A DNA stretch of 64,000 bases from Lunularia cruciata (GCA_948567375.1 OX419760.1:47926001-47990000), one strand, 5' to 3'. Counted from the stretch's first letter, positions 10,704-21,616 are shown. Notes: generated by a model from the sequence alone, not told the origin. Made by a program: numbers and translations.

Positions 10704-10807
10704 CCAAAGCCAAAGCTCATGCTAGGTATTTGGAGTTTTCTCTCATTTGAGTGTCTCAATGTGAGTTTCCATTCTCCTATTTCTCTCCTCGGATTCAGTC
10801 TTTTACA

Positions 10808-10820
10808 TTGGTATCAGAGC
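10808..10820 (+). promoter_or_regulatory. Primer-binding site (tRNA-iMet), element C
   Basis: TTGGTATCAGAGC immediately follows the LTR; TGGTATCAGAGC is the standard initiator-Met PBS of plant LTR elements. Confidence 0.9.
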
Positions 10821-11078
10821 AGGAATGGGATGGATGGAATTTATGGACCACCAAATCCACTTCCACCAAACCATTGGGATTTTTGCGTTCAAATATTACC
10901 CAAGCATCGTTTCACACAATTCATCACCTTGCACTTTGGACAAGATTTTCTGCATATGATCACCATATCTGAGGAATCCTTGGTGCTTCCGGTTATAACT
11001 TATGGAAAATGGTGGACATATTATTTCTATGTGTTAATAAATTAGATGGATTGGGAGTGGTGTGATAGAGTAGCAACC

Positions 11079-11330
11079 ATGGCGACAATATCTGATATTA
11101 TCCTTGCTATGCACCAACAAATTGCGCACCTTACTCAATTGTTGGATGAACGAGATCTTTGATGACAAGAGCAGATAAAGAGAAACTATGACAAAATGGT
11201 GGTTGTTTTTATTGTCGCCAATTGGGGCATTGCATTGCTGAATGTCCACTCAAGAATAGACGACCTCGACAAGTTGCCCAAGTGGAGGTCGTGGAGAGGA
11301 ATGATAAGGGAAAGGAGGAATCCTAGTAGG
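11079..11330 (+). pseudogene. gag remnant with zinc knuckle, element C
   Basis: A start at 11079 opens MATISDIILAMHQQ, but a stop comes at about 11163. The knuckle CFYCRQLGHCIAEC (CX2CX4HX4C, 11204-11245) follows in another frame, with a basic tail. The capsid-sized middle of gag is missing, so most of gag was deleted. The inverted element E shares the same N-terminal start region. Confidence 0.7.
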
Positions 11331-11429
11331 AGATTTCAAGCCGCCTATTGGGAGCTTGATTAGTTCCAATGGGATTGAAGGCTCGACCTGTGCAAGTTTG
11401 CTTCACTTGCAAGGTATGATATCTAATTG

Positions 11430-11761
11430 GGGTTGTAGGATTTTGGTTGATTCTGGAAGTTCAAAGAATTGCATGTCTATGCAAGTAGTAAAGTAATTGA
11501 GTATTCCTATTGAGTATTCCTATCAAGCCAGTGATTGGAAGTAGTTTGATGATGGTGGATGGTAGAAAGGGTTCTGCATTCCGTACCTTGCATCTTATTA
11601 CCTTCAAGATTGGGAAGGAATATTTAGAGTGTATGAGGTTTGTAGTGGCACCTCTACACTATGATATCACTCGGGGTCTACCTTGGCTTGAACGTCATAA
11701 GGTTCAATTTGATTGGACCCGACGCCAAATTCAAGTACAACACCAAGGTAGGAATTTTTGA
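11430..11761 (+). pseudogene. Aspartic protease, element C
   Basis: RILVDSGSSKNCMS carries the DSGSS active site (about 11448-11465). After an in-frame stop and a small duplication of 'gagtattcctat' (about 11499-11522), the frame 11510-11761 runs to GLPWLERHKVQFDWTRRQI, the usual C-terminal protease/linker motif. Confidence 0.75.
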
Positions 11762-12059
11762 TTAGGTTGTCTGGCACCTCTGAGTAAGACACCTAAGAAT
11801 AGTCAGTCCCAAGATGAGAAGTTTGTCAAGGAGGTAACCATAGAGCAAATCTTGAAGGAAGTGGAGTCACAAGATGGGAAGTTTGCCAAGAAGGCAACCA
11901 TGGAGCAAGCTTGGAAGAGAGATGAGTCTCTAGAGGGGAAGTTTGTTAGTAAAGTAGACATAGAGCAAGCTTTGGAGGAAGATAAGTCTGTATTTGCGGT
12001 GTAGATCAAGCCAATTGCACAAGAACAATCTGTGGAGGACCAAGAGCCTCATCAAGCAA

Positions 12060-12980
12060 TGGTTGATTGGATAGTTAAGGAGTTTGCGGATGTGTTTCTG
12101 GATGATCTGCCAAAAGGGATCACCCTCCAATCGAGGTATGCCCTTCAAGATTGAGTTATTGCCAGGGAGTACTCTAGTGATTAGACCGATCTATTGGCTC
12201 TCACCAAACTACTTGGAGGAGTTGTGAACAACACTTACAGAGTTGTTGGAGAAGGACTTCATACGACATAGTACCTCTCTTTGGGAAGCACCGGTACTAT
12301 TTGTTCCAAAGAAGGATGGAGGACTTCACTTTTGAATTGATTATCATGTGCTCAATAAGCAAACCGTGAAGAATGCATATCTCTTGCCTCGGATTGATGA
12401 CTTGCTCCATCAACTAAGTGGAGCACGCTACTTTCCCAAGTTGGATCTTTGCAGCGGTTATTGGCAAATTCCCATTGAGAGAGAGGATGTGCAAAAGACT
12501 ACCTTTTGTACAAGGTATGGGCATTTTGAGTGGAGAGTTCTACCTTTTAGACTCACTAGTGCTCTTGTAGTCTTCATGGATCAGATGCATTGGGTGTTGG
12601 ATGGACTATTGGATCGGTCCGTGGTGGTGTTCTTGGATGATATCTTAATTTATAGTAAGATAGAGGCAGAACACATGAATCATGTGCAAGAAGTCCTAAG
12701 ACGACTATGACAATGGAAATTTTACTGCAAGAAGTCAAAGTGTGCCTTTTGGCAAAAGGAGGTTACCTTCTTGGGTCATAAGATCTCATCAGAGGAGATC
12801 AAGATGGAAGAAGAGAAGATCAAGGCCATAACTGATTGGCCTAACCCAAAGGATGCTACAGAAGTACAAGCATCCAATGTATTGGCCAGTTTTTACCGAC
12901 GGTTCATCCATTATTATGCTCATGTGGCTACACCATTGACTGACCTCTTGGGGAAAAACTTGAGCTTCTAGTGGACCACC
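12060..12980 (+). pseudogene. Reverse transcriptase, element C
   Basis: The region runs from the N-terminal RT segment, broken by stops, to the open frame 12348-12710 with LNKQTVKNAYLLPRIDDLL, KLDLCSGYWQIPI, and the catalytic FLDDILIYS (YxDD position). The connection sequence follows as GHKISSEEIKMEEEKIKAI and FYRRFIHYYAHVA in 12771-12971. Typical chromovirus RT with scattered stops. Confidence 0.85.
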
Positions 12981-13013
12981 AAGCATGAAGAAGCATTCCA
13001 GAAGTTAAAGCAT

Positions 13014-13510
13014 ATGGTGTCTTCAAGATCCATTTTTCAACCATATGATTCTCAACTACCTTGTGTGGTTGATTTTGATGCTTCTAACTTTGCAATTGCC
13101 GTGTTGCAACAAGAATTCTCAGATGGACTCCATCCCATTGCCTTTGTGTCTTGCCGACTCAATACGGCTGAACAAAACTACTCTACTCAAGATCGAGAAC
13201 AATTTGCAATGGTATACGCCACCAAGGTATGTAGGCATTACCTCTTGGGGAAACAAGTGATCATACGAACTGATCATAAACCATTGTTGTAGACCTTACA
13301 CTTGGAACACATGAACCCTAAACCCTAAACCTCTTGGGGAAACAAGTGATCATGCAAACTGATCATAAACCATTGTTGCAGACCTTACACTTGGAACACA
13401 TGAAGAGTAGACATCATCGATGGGAGGAACAACTCCAACTGTATGACATAAAACTTGAGTACAAACCAGGTCGGTTCCATGTCATCCCTGATGCTTTATC
13501 ACGATGACTT
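13014..13510 (+). pseudogene. RNase H, element C
   Basis: CVVDFDASNFAIAVLQQE, AEQNYSTQDREQFAMVYA and IIRTDHKPLL give the Asp, Glu and Asp catalytic positions. A tandem duplication of about 75 bp with a telomere-like filler interrupts the domain; the second copy continues to FHVIPDALS-type sequence near 13480-13500. Confidence 0.8.
13240..13405 (+). repeat. Tandem duplication with CCCTAAA filler
   Basis: The segment 'cctcttggggaaacaagtg...cacatgaa' occurs at 13240-13315 and again at 13330-13404, with few mismatches. Between them lies CCCTAAACCCTAAACC (13316-13331), two units of the plant telomere motif. It breaks the RNase H frame. Confidence 0.85.
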
Positions 13511-13559
13511 GATTTGAAGTCTCTCCCTCTCATCACAGCGGCAATTTCAACGGTGTCAA

Positions 13560-14815
13560 TTGACTCCAAGGTCCAAAACAAGTTTCATTCAGCTCTACAC
13601 CAAGATCCCTTCTTCCAAATGGTACATGGTCACCTTACAACATGCAATAAGGAGTACAACACCTTCTCCATCAAGGAAGGCCTTTAATTCCATGAGGACC
13701 AGATCTATGTTCCAACTAAAGGTGATCTTTGACTTGTGCACCTTCAAGAAGCCCATGATTTACCCATCACGGGTCACATGGGTGTGGACAAGACCTTGAG
13801 TACCCTCTAATATCAATGGTGGTGGCACAACATAACACGAGAGGTTCAAGAATTTGTCCGATTGTGTGAGAGCTGCCAACATAACAAGGCCAGCAACTTG
13901 AAGCCGAGTGGACTCCTTCAACCACTCACCATTCCATCCGCTCGCTAGGAGCATGTGAGCTTGGATCTCATCACATCCTTGCCAAAGACAAAACAAGGAC
14001 ACACCGCAATCATGGTGTTTGTGGATAAGCTTAGTAAGCAAATCCACTTGGCATCAACCTGTGATATCATGGATGCTCCAACCTTAGCGCAAATCTATTT
14101 CAACAATGTCTTCAAGCATCATGGGATGCCACATGTACTCATCTCCGACCATGATCCTTGATTTACCAAGAATTTTTGGCAAGAACTCTTTGAGATACTC
14201 GGCACCAAGCTTGCTTTTTCCACTGCCTATCATCCTCAAACTGATGGACAAACCGAACGTGAAAATAGTACATTGGAGGATATGTTGCGTGCTTTTGTCA
14301 ATGTCCACCATACCAATTGGGATGAATGTCTTGTAGCTGCAGAATTTGCCTACAACAATTCCAAACAAGCAAGCACCAGATTTTCTCCTTTCTTTCTCAA
14401 TTTTGGCCAAGATTTGCTTGTTCCAGATTCTCTTCTTGCTCCCCCTCCATCTCAGGTTCCTCATACTTCCACATTCTTGACCACTATATCCCAATCTCTC
14501 CAACAAGCCAAGTCTCACCTCCTTGTTGCTCAAAACCGCCAAAAACAATATGCGAACCACCATTGTCGTGATCTTACCTTTGAAATTGGTAATAAAGTCA
14601 TGCTATTCTCTAGTAACCTCCCTCTCCCAATTGATACCCAAGTTTGTAAACTTACCCCTAATTGGATAGGACCCTTTGATATCACCCAAATTGTCTCTCC
14701 TGTTGCTTATAGACTTACCTTGCCTTGTCACATGCGTATCCATCATGTCTTTCATGTTTCCAAGTTGAAACCCTTTGTTCCTAACCCCTCTTCCTTTTCC
14801 TCTTGAGTCCAACCT
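13560..14815 (+). pseudogene. Integrase, element C
   Basis: The HHCC zinc region is readable around 13750-13890 (ITGHMGVDKTLS and LCESCQHNK). Then the core: SLDLITSLPKTKQGHTAIMV with the first Asp, LISDHDP with the second Asp position, and TAYHPQTDGQTEREN with the Glu. The open part 14273-14806 covers AAEFAYNNSKQ and the GPF-like motif (WIGPFDITQ), ending HHVFHVSKLKPFVP. Stops at several points inactivate it. Confidence 0.85.
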
Positions 14816-14845
14816 CCCCCTCTTCATGTCCCTATCAATGATCAT

Positions 14846-15010
14846 GAGGAGTACAAAGTTGATTGTATACTCACGTGTGGCCATATTCAATGAGGCTTTC
14901 ACCAACATACAGAGTACAAGGTCCTTTGGAAAGGGTATCCCCTTCATGATGCCACATGGGAACCTCTTTCTCACCTCCAAAATGCACAAATGGCCATCCA
15001 GGGATTTGAA
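14846..15010 (+). pseudogene. Chromodomain, element C
   Basis: The frame after integrase reads EEYKVDCIL, one TGA, then HTEYKVLWKGYPLHDATWEPL and a final helix QNAQMAIQGFE. This is the chromodomain fold of chromoviruses, thought to steer insertion by reading histone marks. The aromatic cage positions Tyr and Trp (KVLWKGY) are present; one stop lies inside. Confidence 0.8.
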
Positions 15011-15055
15011 ACTTCACTAGCAATGAGGACGTTACCGACTAATGGCCGGAGAATA

Positions 15056-15457
15056 TATAAAAATATGGAGTTTAGCGATAAAGTTAGTCGGGCTAGCACA
15101 TAAGACAAATAAGCCTAGAATATTCCAAAAGTATCTAGGAAGCTTCTTAGGAAGCTTCTTGGCTAGCTTAGCTTGCACCTCAAGTAAGTAGTTTCTAGAA
15201 GCTTCCAACTAGCTTAGCTCGCACGCCAAGTAGGTGGCTTCTAGAAGGAAGCTTCTTGAGAAGCTTCCTAGTTAACTTAGCTTGCACTCTAAGAAAGCGG
15301 CTTGAGGAAGCTTTTTGAGAAACTTCTCAAGGGCCTTGTATGCTACCTATAAATACCAAAGCCAAAGCTCATGCTAGGCATTCAGAGTTTTCTCTCATTT
15401 GAGTGTCCCAATGTGAGTTTCCATTCTCCTATTTCTCTCCTTGGATTCAATCTTTTA
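15056..15457 (+). repeat. Element C 3' LTR
   Basis: It begins TATAAAAATATGG (TG to TA change) after a purine-rich CCGGAGAA and ends near TCTTTTA. It matches the 5' LTR over its length with an 11-bp deletion ('gttcataaagt' reduced) and substitutions, so the insertion is not recent. It retains the HSE-like dyads, including TTCTAGAAGCTTC near 15195, and the TATA box. Confidence 0.85.
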
Positions 15458-16925
15458 ATGCACCAACGTTCTAAATTTAGGGCATCTCATACAAATATGG
15501 TGCATAAACATGAAGTAAAGAATGGAAGGGGTCCAATCACAAGAAATCTAAACAAAAGCCTTTCATCTCATAAAGTAACACGAGATTGACTTTACCACCA
15601 TTTGGCATTTGACATAATAGGAGTTCCTATTTACATCCTAAGCTACTAAGATCACCAAGAATGGGATCAAACTGCCTCTCTTAGCTAAAGTTACAAGTGT
15701 ATAGATAATAATGGAACAATCACTAGGAGAACAAGTGAGGGTGGACTAGTTGGCTAGGGCACCAATCTAGAAACTAAAGATCTAGGGGTCAAACCTGCTA
15801 GATTGTGCATAACAATTTAGTAGGATGGGCAGATTTTGCCAAACAATGACCAAGATCTACGCTAAACTAGCTAGCCTCACACTAGCAAGCTGGCTTGCTA
15901 GCCCTTCTAGGCCTTTATAGCCTCTCACAGCCCATAGCCTTATGCCCAAAAGCCTCTAAATGGTGAAATTCAGCCAAATGAAGCAAAACTCCTCCAAATC
16001 TGTCCAAAATCTGACATAAACTCTAGCAAAAATTTGACATAAACCCTAAATTTGGCTGACTGCCAAATCCTCTGCTAATTCTTCACTCAAAGTAAATTGA
16101 AAAATAGGTTTCTCCAAATCATAAATTCACAGGGGTGGGCTCCCAACTCCACCTTCAATTTCACTATCCGAGCCCAACTCACAAAAAATTGGTCCTACTT
16201 TCACCTCTTGAGTTCAAAATAACAACTACCGCTTGAAAATTTGCTTCTCTTTGCTCAAAATTTAGCCATTGCTTCCGCACACCGTCTACCTTATTGCCAA
16301 ATCTATATCAATCAATGAGCTTCTGCACACCAGGGAAAACCTAAACTTTGATTGAGCTACCAACGATCCACCGAGCTTGGAGATACCACCAACACTCACA
16401 GTTCATGCACCCAACTTCCCCCTCACCTCACTTCTTTGATGTAACTAGTTCTTCATCAACTTGAATCACAGTAAATCAAAATAGTATTTGATTTGTCACT
16501 CAATGATCTGCCAACAATTGGGCATTAATTATAGTCAAGCCACTCCCACTCTAGCTAAGAGACTCCAGGTGACACTCGTCGGCTTTCTGTCCACTCTAGC
16601 CAAGAACTCGAAGGCTCAACATCAAAGAAGTGAGCTTTCTAGAGCTGCACTTTGAAAGTATACCCCTGGACTTGAGCTAAGTCTAAATCCGTAATGGTCC
16701 CACTAACGGCACTCCAAACGGTGCAAATGGTGCAAAGTGACAATGGGCCCCACCATGAAGTTAGTACCCCAAAACACAAAATTTGACAGTCAAAAAGTAG
16801 TCTATGGGTAATTGCTAAAATACCTCTAACTACTATCACTACAACTCCAGTGTCTAAGCAATCTAGATACAACACTATCAATGGCATGACATCCTTCTAG
16901 ACCTTCATATCCTATATAAATGACT
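15458..16925 (+). repeat. Long repeat family F, copy 1
   Basis: About 1.47 kb without a credible coding frame. Its left part (15458-15900) matches the window start in reverse complement; its right part matches 25253-25541 and 26200-26510 in the same orientation ('ctcaacatcaaagaagtgagct' block at 16616 and 26240). It is bounded by the C 3' LTR and the B 5' LTR. It could be an old LTR or a non-coding repeat. Confidence 0.65.
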
Positions 16926-17617
16926 TATAACATCCATTTGTGCATGTGTGTGGTATTTTGATATTTAACTTGGTATTACAAGTACTTGAGAGATATTATT
17001 TATATAGAAATAAAAGATGATTCTACATTAGTCATGATTAGCTAAAGTTATTCATAGCTAAGATAGATGGGATCTTACTTTAGAGGAAGTGGAAAAGATT
17101 AGCACCATTATTTTGGATTCTAGTGTGTTTATTTGGTATTATTCCTAGGTGTTTGGCTTTGAGGAAAGAGTTGAGAACTCTTGGGCCCGCAAGCTTTTTT
17201 GTTTTGGATTCTTCTATAGTCCAAAGATAGCCCTTGTGAAGGAATCCTTGACTTAGTGGTTGGGTCAAGATAACATCACATGCTTAGTGGAATATGCCCA
17301 TGGGGATGGATATTCCTTTTTACTTTTTGACTTTACTTGACTTTTAGCCTAGTAACTTGAGTTACTCCAGTGAATAGTAACTTTAGTGTGTAACTATTTC
17401 ACAAGTATATAAACAAGGGGTGGAGAGATACTCATCATCCTTTCATTTGCAACTATCTCTCTCTCATTGAGTTCTATAGTGAGCAATGTTTTGAGTCTTG
17501 GAGTGTTAACCTTCGAGAAATATGATGGAGTTGGGATTCCTTGCCTTCTTAGTCCATGGTGCACTACCATAATAGCCATCAGAGTTTCATCCTGAGTGAG
17601 AGATAGGCTCGCTCACA
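16926..17617 (+). repeat. Element B 5' LTR
   Basis: 692 bp, starting TATAACATCC (TG changed to TA) and ending GCTCACA. TATA box TATATAAA at 17406-17413. It aligns with 23779-24471 and 4359-5049. Confidence 0.85.
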
Positions 17618-17621
17618 TTTT

Positions 17622-17633
17622 TGGTTCCGTTGC
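17622..17633 (+). promoter_or_regulatory. Putative primer-binding site, element B
   Basis: TGGTTCCGTTGC lies 4 nt after the LTR end and differs from the tRNA-Asp-type site TGGCGCCGTTGC at two positions (comparison from memory). Confidence 0.45.
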
Positions 17634-18386
17634 AAAGACCTCTCTAGAAGGCATGATAATGTTCCGTGTATAATTCTATATTAGACCAAAGGAGGCTATG
17701 AGAGCTCACTTGGAGAGAACTTTAGGTGAGGCAAGGGTTGAAGTTATGTTAGAGAATTTGGACCTATTTGTATACCATTTAGTTCATTATGATGTCTTTA
17801 AGATGATTTTTTACATCTTGTACACTTGAGAAGATTTGGAGAGATTGTGTGAGGTGGATTGTAGATTTTGTGGATTAAGGTGATTTTGGGCAAAATCTCA
17901 AGTTTAGGATTTGGACTTGAAATTTCTACACATAATAGCTTAGTTTATCCTTTAGTTATCACAATTGAAATTATTGTGAGAGCTGCTATGCGCACTAGGT
18001 TAGAATTTTTGAAAGCTGATAGGGTAAACTACTCCCGCAACTACATTCTCTTTGGAAAATTGTATAGAGTTTTCCATTTCTTCAATTTTTAGTGGATTTG
18101 AGTGAAACATCCCAAGAAAATTAAATTCATTGTATCCTACATGTTGACACAAAATTTAGATAGAGATCATTTTTGAGCAGAGAGTTATAAGTTTTTTAAG
18201 TGAAGGGGTGGTTTTCAGACCAAATCTGAAATATGTGTGTTAAATAGAAAGATGTCTAGGCCAAATGGCTGTATGAAAAGATCTAAAATTTTGCAAGAAG
18301 AGATGCCTTGGATTTGTTATCAAGTTTAAAAATTTTCAAAGGACTCTAACATACCAGTTGTGATATTTCACTAACATTGTGAGGAA

Positions 18387-18444
18387 GGGTCAATTCTATA
18401 GAGTTTAGATTAAACAAATAATCTAAACTCTGCATAATTGACCC
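18387..18444. repeat. Imperfect 26-bp inverted repeat (snap-back)
   Basis: Arms 18387-18412 and 18419-18444 match at 23 of 26 positions around a 6-nt loop (AACAAA). Element A has only one arm-equivalent (about 5820-5845), so the second arm arose in B as a local inverted duplication. Confidence 0.85.
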
Positions 18445-18525
18445 AATTCTGCAGAATTTCATGCATGAGGAGTATGAGAGTAACAAAAAGCATGTTTGAG
18501 TGTTTAGACTCATCTTGGGAATATA

Positions 18526-18843
18526 ATGGGTCACCAAGAGTGGAAATTGAGGCTATACAAGGTTCCCCAAGAGTTTGAGGTGATTTTAGGGGTGGATTTG
18601 ATGAGAAGAGAGTTTAGAATAGAATTTGAAGAGAGTGTTGAGAGGATCCAAAAACCTACACCACTTGGAGGAAAAAGTGAGTCTAAACGTTTTTTATATG
18701 GAGAGAAGGAACATAAGGCAAGTAGAAATTCTATAGAAATTGTTATAGAAATTGCTATAGAAATTCTGGAGCAAATTGAACCTTTTGTGTTCCCTAGAGT
18801 GGATTATTCTCAGATGGTTTTAGTCATGTATATACTCTATTAG
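18526..18843 (+). pseudogene. Leader frame upstream of gag, element B
   Basis: Homologue of 5905-6156 in A: MGHQEWKLRLYKVPQEFEV, then RFLYGEKEHKAS where the first two knuckle Cys are lost. The second cysteine-rich part seen in A is deleted. Several copies of 'tatagaaattg' (about 18727-18770) create a short IEIVIEIAIEI run. Open for 105 codons. Confidence 0.45.
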
Positions 18844-18850
18844 TTATAGA

Positions 18851-19910
18851 GTGAGAGAAAAAGAAAAGAAAAAAGGAAAAAAATTGAGAGACAAGAAAGA
18901 TAGTGAGAGGTTAAGATGGGGAAACTTCCGGTTTTCTTTGGCAAAAAATGGAGAAAATGTGGAGGTCTTTGTGAGAAACTTCAAGAGAGCTTGCATAAGA
19001 AACAATGAGAGCAGGAAGAATGAGAGTGCCTCATTATTACCAGATTTCTTTGAGGATGTAGCACTTACATGGTATGAATCAGAATACCAAAAGAGAGAGA
19101 GAGGAGAGATGGAGAAGAAGAGTCTTGGGAGAGTTTGACTTCAACACTCATTGAGAACTTTCTTCCAAATGAGAGTTTTGAGAGATTGATGAGTGAGGTT
19201 ACCTTTCTCAAACAAAAGATGGAGAGAAAGTGAGAGTCTATGTTGAAAGAGTGGAAAAGTTAGAGCCCAAATTTTGCATAGTGTTGAGGAAGAGTAGGGA
19301 TGATGTGGAGACTATTATGATTAGCATAGGGGCCATGCTCACCAAGAATTTTGTGGGAGGGTTGAGATCACAAATTAGAAGCAAGGTGAGATATGAGAAA
19401 CCTTCTTCCAAGGTTGAAGCTATCAAGATTGCAATTCGTATGGAGGAGAGTTTGGAAGGGGATGAGAGTGATTTGGTGGTAAAGGAAGTTGTGCATCCTC
19501 CTCAAGGTTATAATTATGGTGGAACTTGTGATACTTTAGTGGCAAGGGTTGCACCACAATTAGTAGTTGCTCTAGTTCTTGCACCTCCACCAAAGGATCT
19601 ACTTCAAACCATCACAGAACAACTTGTAGATCTCAAGATCAATGTGGTGTAACTATGGGAGAAGAGAGAGGTGGATCAAAATGTGGAGAGAGAGCCTAAG
19701 AGTTAAAGAAGTTATCCATATAGAGGAGGCCAACCAATTAACAATTTCAATGAGAAAAATTGTTTTGGTTGTGGAAGGAGAGGCTATATTCAAAGGAATT
19801 GCCCAAATTCCACTTACCATGGAGGAAGGGGTTATGAGGGAGCCAATAGAGAAAAAGAGAGAGGAAGTGAAACCCAAGTGTCTCCTAATCCAAACAAAAG
19901 TAAGGGGATA
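18851..19910 (+). pseudogene. gag, element B
   Basis: Capsid segments FVRNFKRACIRNNE, FFEDVALTWYESEY and MRVYVERVEKLEPKFC are readable over 18918-19652 with a frameshift near 19220. The nucleocapsid reads NCFGCGRRGYIQRNC near 19759-19803: both Cys of the first pair are present but His is Tyr. A stop sits just before the knuckle region (19648-19650). Confidence 0.75.
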
Positions 19911-20927
19911 GCATCCATAGATGTGGTTGAGAGCAAGTATGAGAGGGGAGAGTGCTCAAACTCCAAGAGTCTTAATTTGGAGCTTTTGGCACAAGAGAAG
20001 AAGAGAGCTTGTTTTGTAGAGGATGTGCACTCTTCTCAAGGATTTACTCCTAGCCAAGATACTCTTATGACTCCTAGGAGCACTTGCACAAGCACTTCAA
20101 CACCATCAGCAACAAAGACTCCAAGGAAGAAGTTAAGGATGGAGGACTTCTTGATCTCAAAGCAACAATGGAACTACAATGTCTTGGAGCATGTTGGTAG
20201 TCACAAGGCTAACATCATAGTGGGCCAATTGATTGCTTTGAATTCTACTTTGAGAAAGGAGCTTAGAGGTGGTTTGAGCTCTACAAGGAGCAAGAGGAAG
20301 AAGAAGGCAAAAGTTCCAATATCAATGGGGGTGGTGGATGCCAAACAAGCACCATGGGAGGCTTGTGAATATGCCTCCAAGATTGATGTGAAAGTAAATG
20401 GTCACAACATCAAGGATACATTGGTTGATGGAGGATCAGCAATGAATGACATATCAAAAAGTTTGATGAAGAAGTTGGGTATGATACCCTCAAGACCTTC
20501 AACATTTCTGGTGAGCATGGCAAACAAGCAACAAGTTTGACCAGTAGGGGTGCTGAATAAAGTGGTAGTTTTGATTATGGGAGTTCAAAATCTCATGATT
20601 TTCCAATTCTTGAAGGATTCAAGTTATGACTTACTTCTTAGGAGGCCATGGTTGAGAGCAACACTCACAATTGATCGGCGGCACAAAGGGTACTTGAGGA
20701 TTGGGTCATCAAACCATAGAGTCATAGTTCCTATGACTAACACTACCAACACTTCACATTCAGATACACTATCTTTTGATTATTGGGAATCAGATTTTGA
20801 AGAAGGAGCTTTAGGTGTGACACAAGCATGGAGGAGGAGACTTCCACGGAGGAGGATGAATCTAAATTGGATTCAAATGTGTATCCCTTGTGTGCTATGG
20901 ATTTTTCACCTAAGCCAGAGGTTTTGA
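19878..20927 (+). pseudogene. gag tail and aspartic protease, element B
   Basis: The frame 19878-20540 runs through the Ser/Thr-rich gag tail into VNGHNIKDTLVDGGSAMN (DGG active-site region, about 20396-20450). The flap and DLLLRRPWL follow in 20550-20700 after a stop at 20538-20540. Confidence 0.7.
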
Positions 20928-21616
20928 AGGACCTAAATAAATCACCATTGACACTTGAGGAAATAGAGAGAAGGTTAGCTACCCTCAAGTATGGCCCAAA
21001 TGTTACCAAGGAGGAGAAGGTGAGATTTGAGGAGATTTTGTGCAAGTTCATCCATGTGTTTGCTTTTAGTTACAAGGATTTGAAGTAAGTCACCTTGGAG
21101 GAGCACAAGATAAAGCTAGAGTCACATGCAAGACCAATCCGCCAAAAGCAACATCGCATCAACCCACCAATATCTTTGGTTGTGAAGGAGGAGATTGATA
21201 AGCTTAAGGAGGCTGGATTTATCTCTGAGGTGGGGAATTCAAAAAGTGTGTCTCCAATTGTGATTGTGAATAAAAATAATTGCAAGCTTTGAGTATGTGT
21301 TGATTACAAGAAGCTCAATGTTGTTACCAAGAAGGACTACTACCCATTACTATTCATTGATGAGATCTTGGAGGAGGTTGCAGGTCATGAGAGGTATAGT
21401 TTTGGAGATGGTTATAGTGGATATAACCAAATCAAGATTGCATCAAAGTATCAACAACTCATCACATTCACCACACCTTGGGGAACTTATGCTTTCAAGG
21501 TCATGCCTTTTGGGCTTGACAATGCTCCAGCCATATTCCAATGGTTCATGAACAAGGTATTTGAACCTTTCATTGGGAAATTTGTGAGAGACTTCATTGA
21601 TGACTTTTGTGTCTAA
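20828..21616 (+). pseudogene. Reverse transcriptase, element B
   Basis: It starts with the connector KSPLTLEEIERRLATLKYGP, then HARPIRQKQHRINPP, VSPIVIV, a stop, a frameshift near 21360, GYNQIKIASKYQQL, KVMPFGLDNAPAIF and FIDDFCV. The catalytic FIDD is intact. Stops at 21086-21088 and 21290-21292. Confidence 0.8.

Larger units (their letters stand above)
10396..10807 (+). repeat. Element C 5' LTR
   Basis: It starts TGTAACAATATGG and ends TCTTTTACA, directly followed by the PBS. It holds a TATAAATA box (10696-10703) preceded by a dense cluster of GAANNTTC/TTCNNGAA motifs at 10466-10674. Related LTRs: 15056-15457, 24822-25252, 59112-59500 and 61187-61550. Confidence 0.9.
10396..15457 (+). mobile_element. 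Ty3/gypsy chromovirus element C
   Basis: About 5.06 kb with two LTRs (about 412 and 402 bp), a tRNA-iMet primer-binding site, most of gag deleted, protease, RT, RNase H, integrase and a C-terminal chromodomain before the 3' LTR. The chromodomain and motif order place it in the chromoviruses. Many stops make it non-autonomous. No target-site duplication is visible (CCAAG left, TGCAC right), and element A does not resume on the right side, so this is not a clean insertion into A. Confidence 0.9.

Noticed and set aside
13316-13331. Interstitial telomere or chromosome-fusion site
   Set aside because: Only two CCCTAAA units, inside a retroelement duplication; a fusion would show longer arrays.
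14084-14563. 159-codon frame on minus
   Set aside because: Antisense shadow of the element C integrase.
16921-16925. Target-site duplication of element B
   Set aside because: TGACT on the left does not match GCTCT after 24471; shifting the LTR ends by a few bases did not give a convincing pair.
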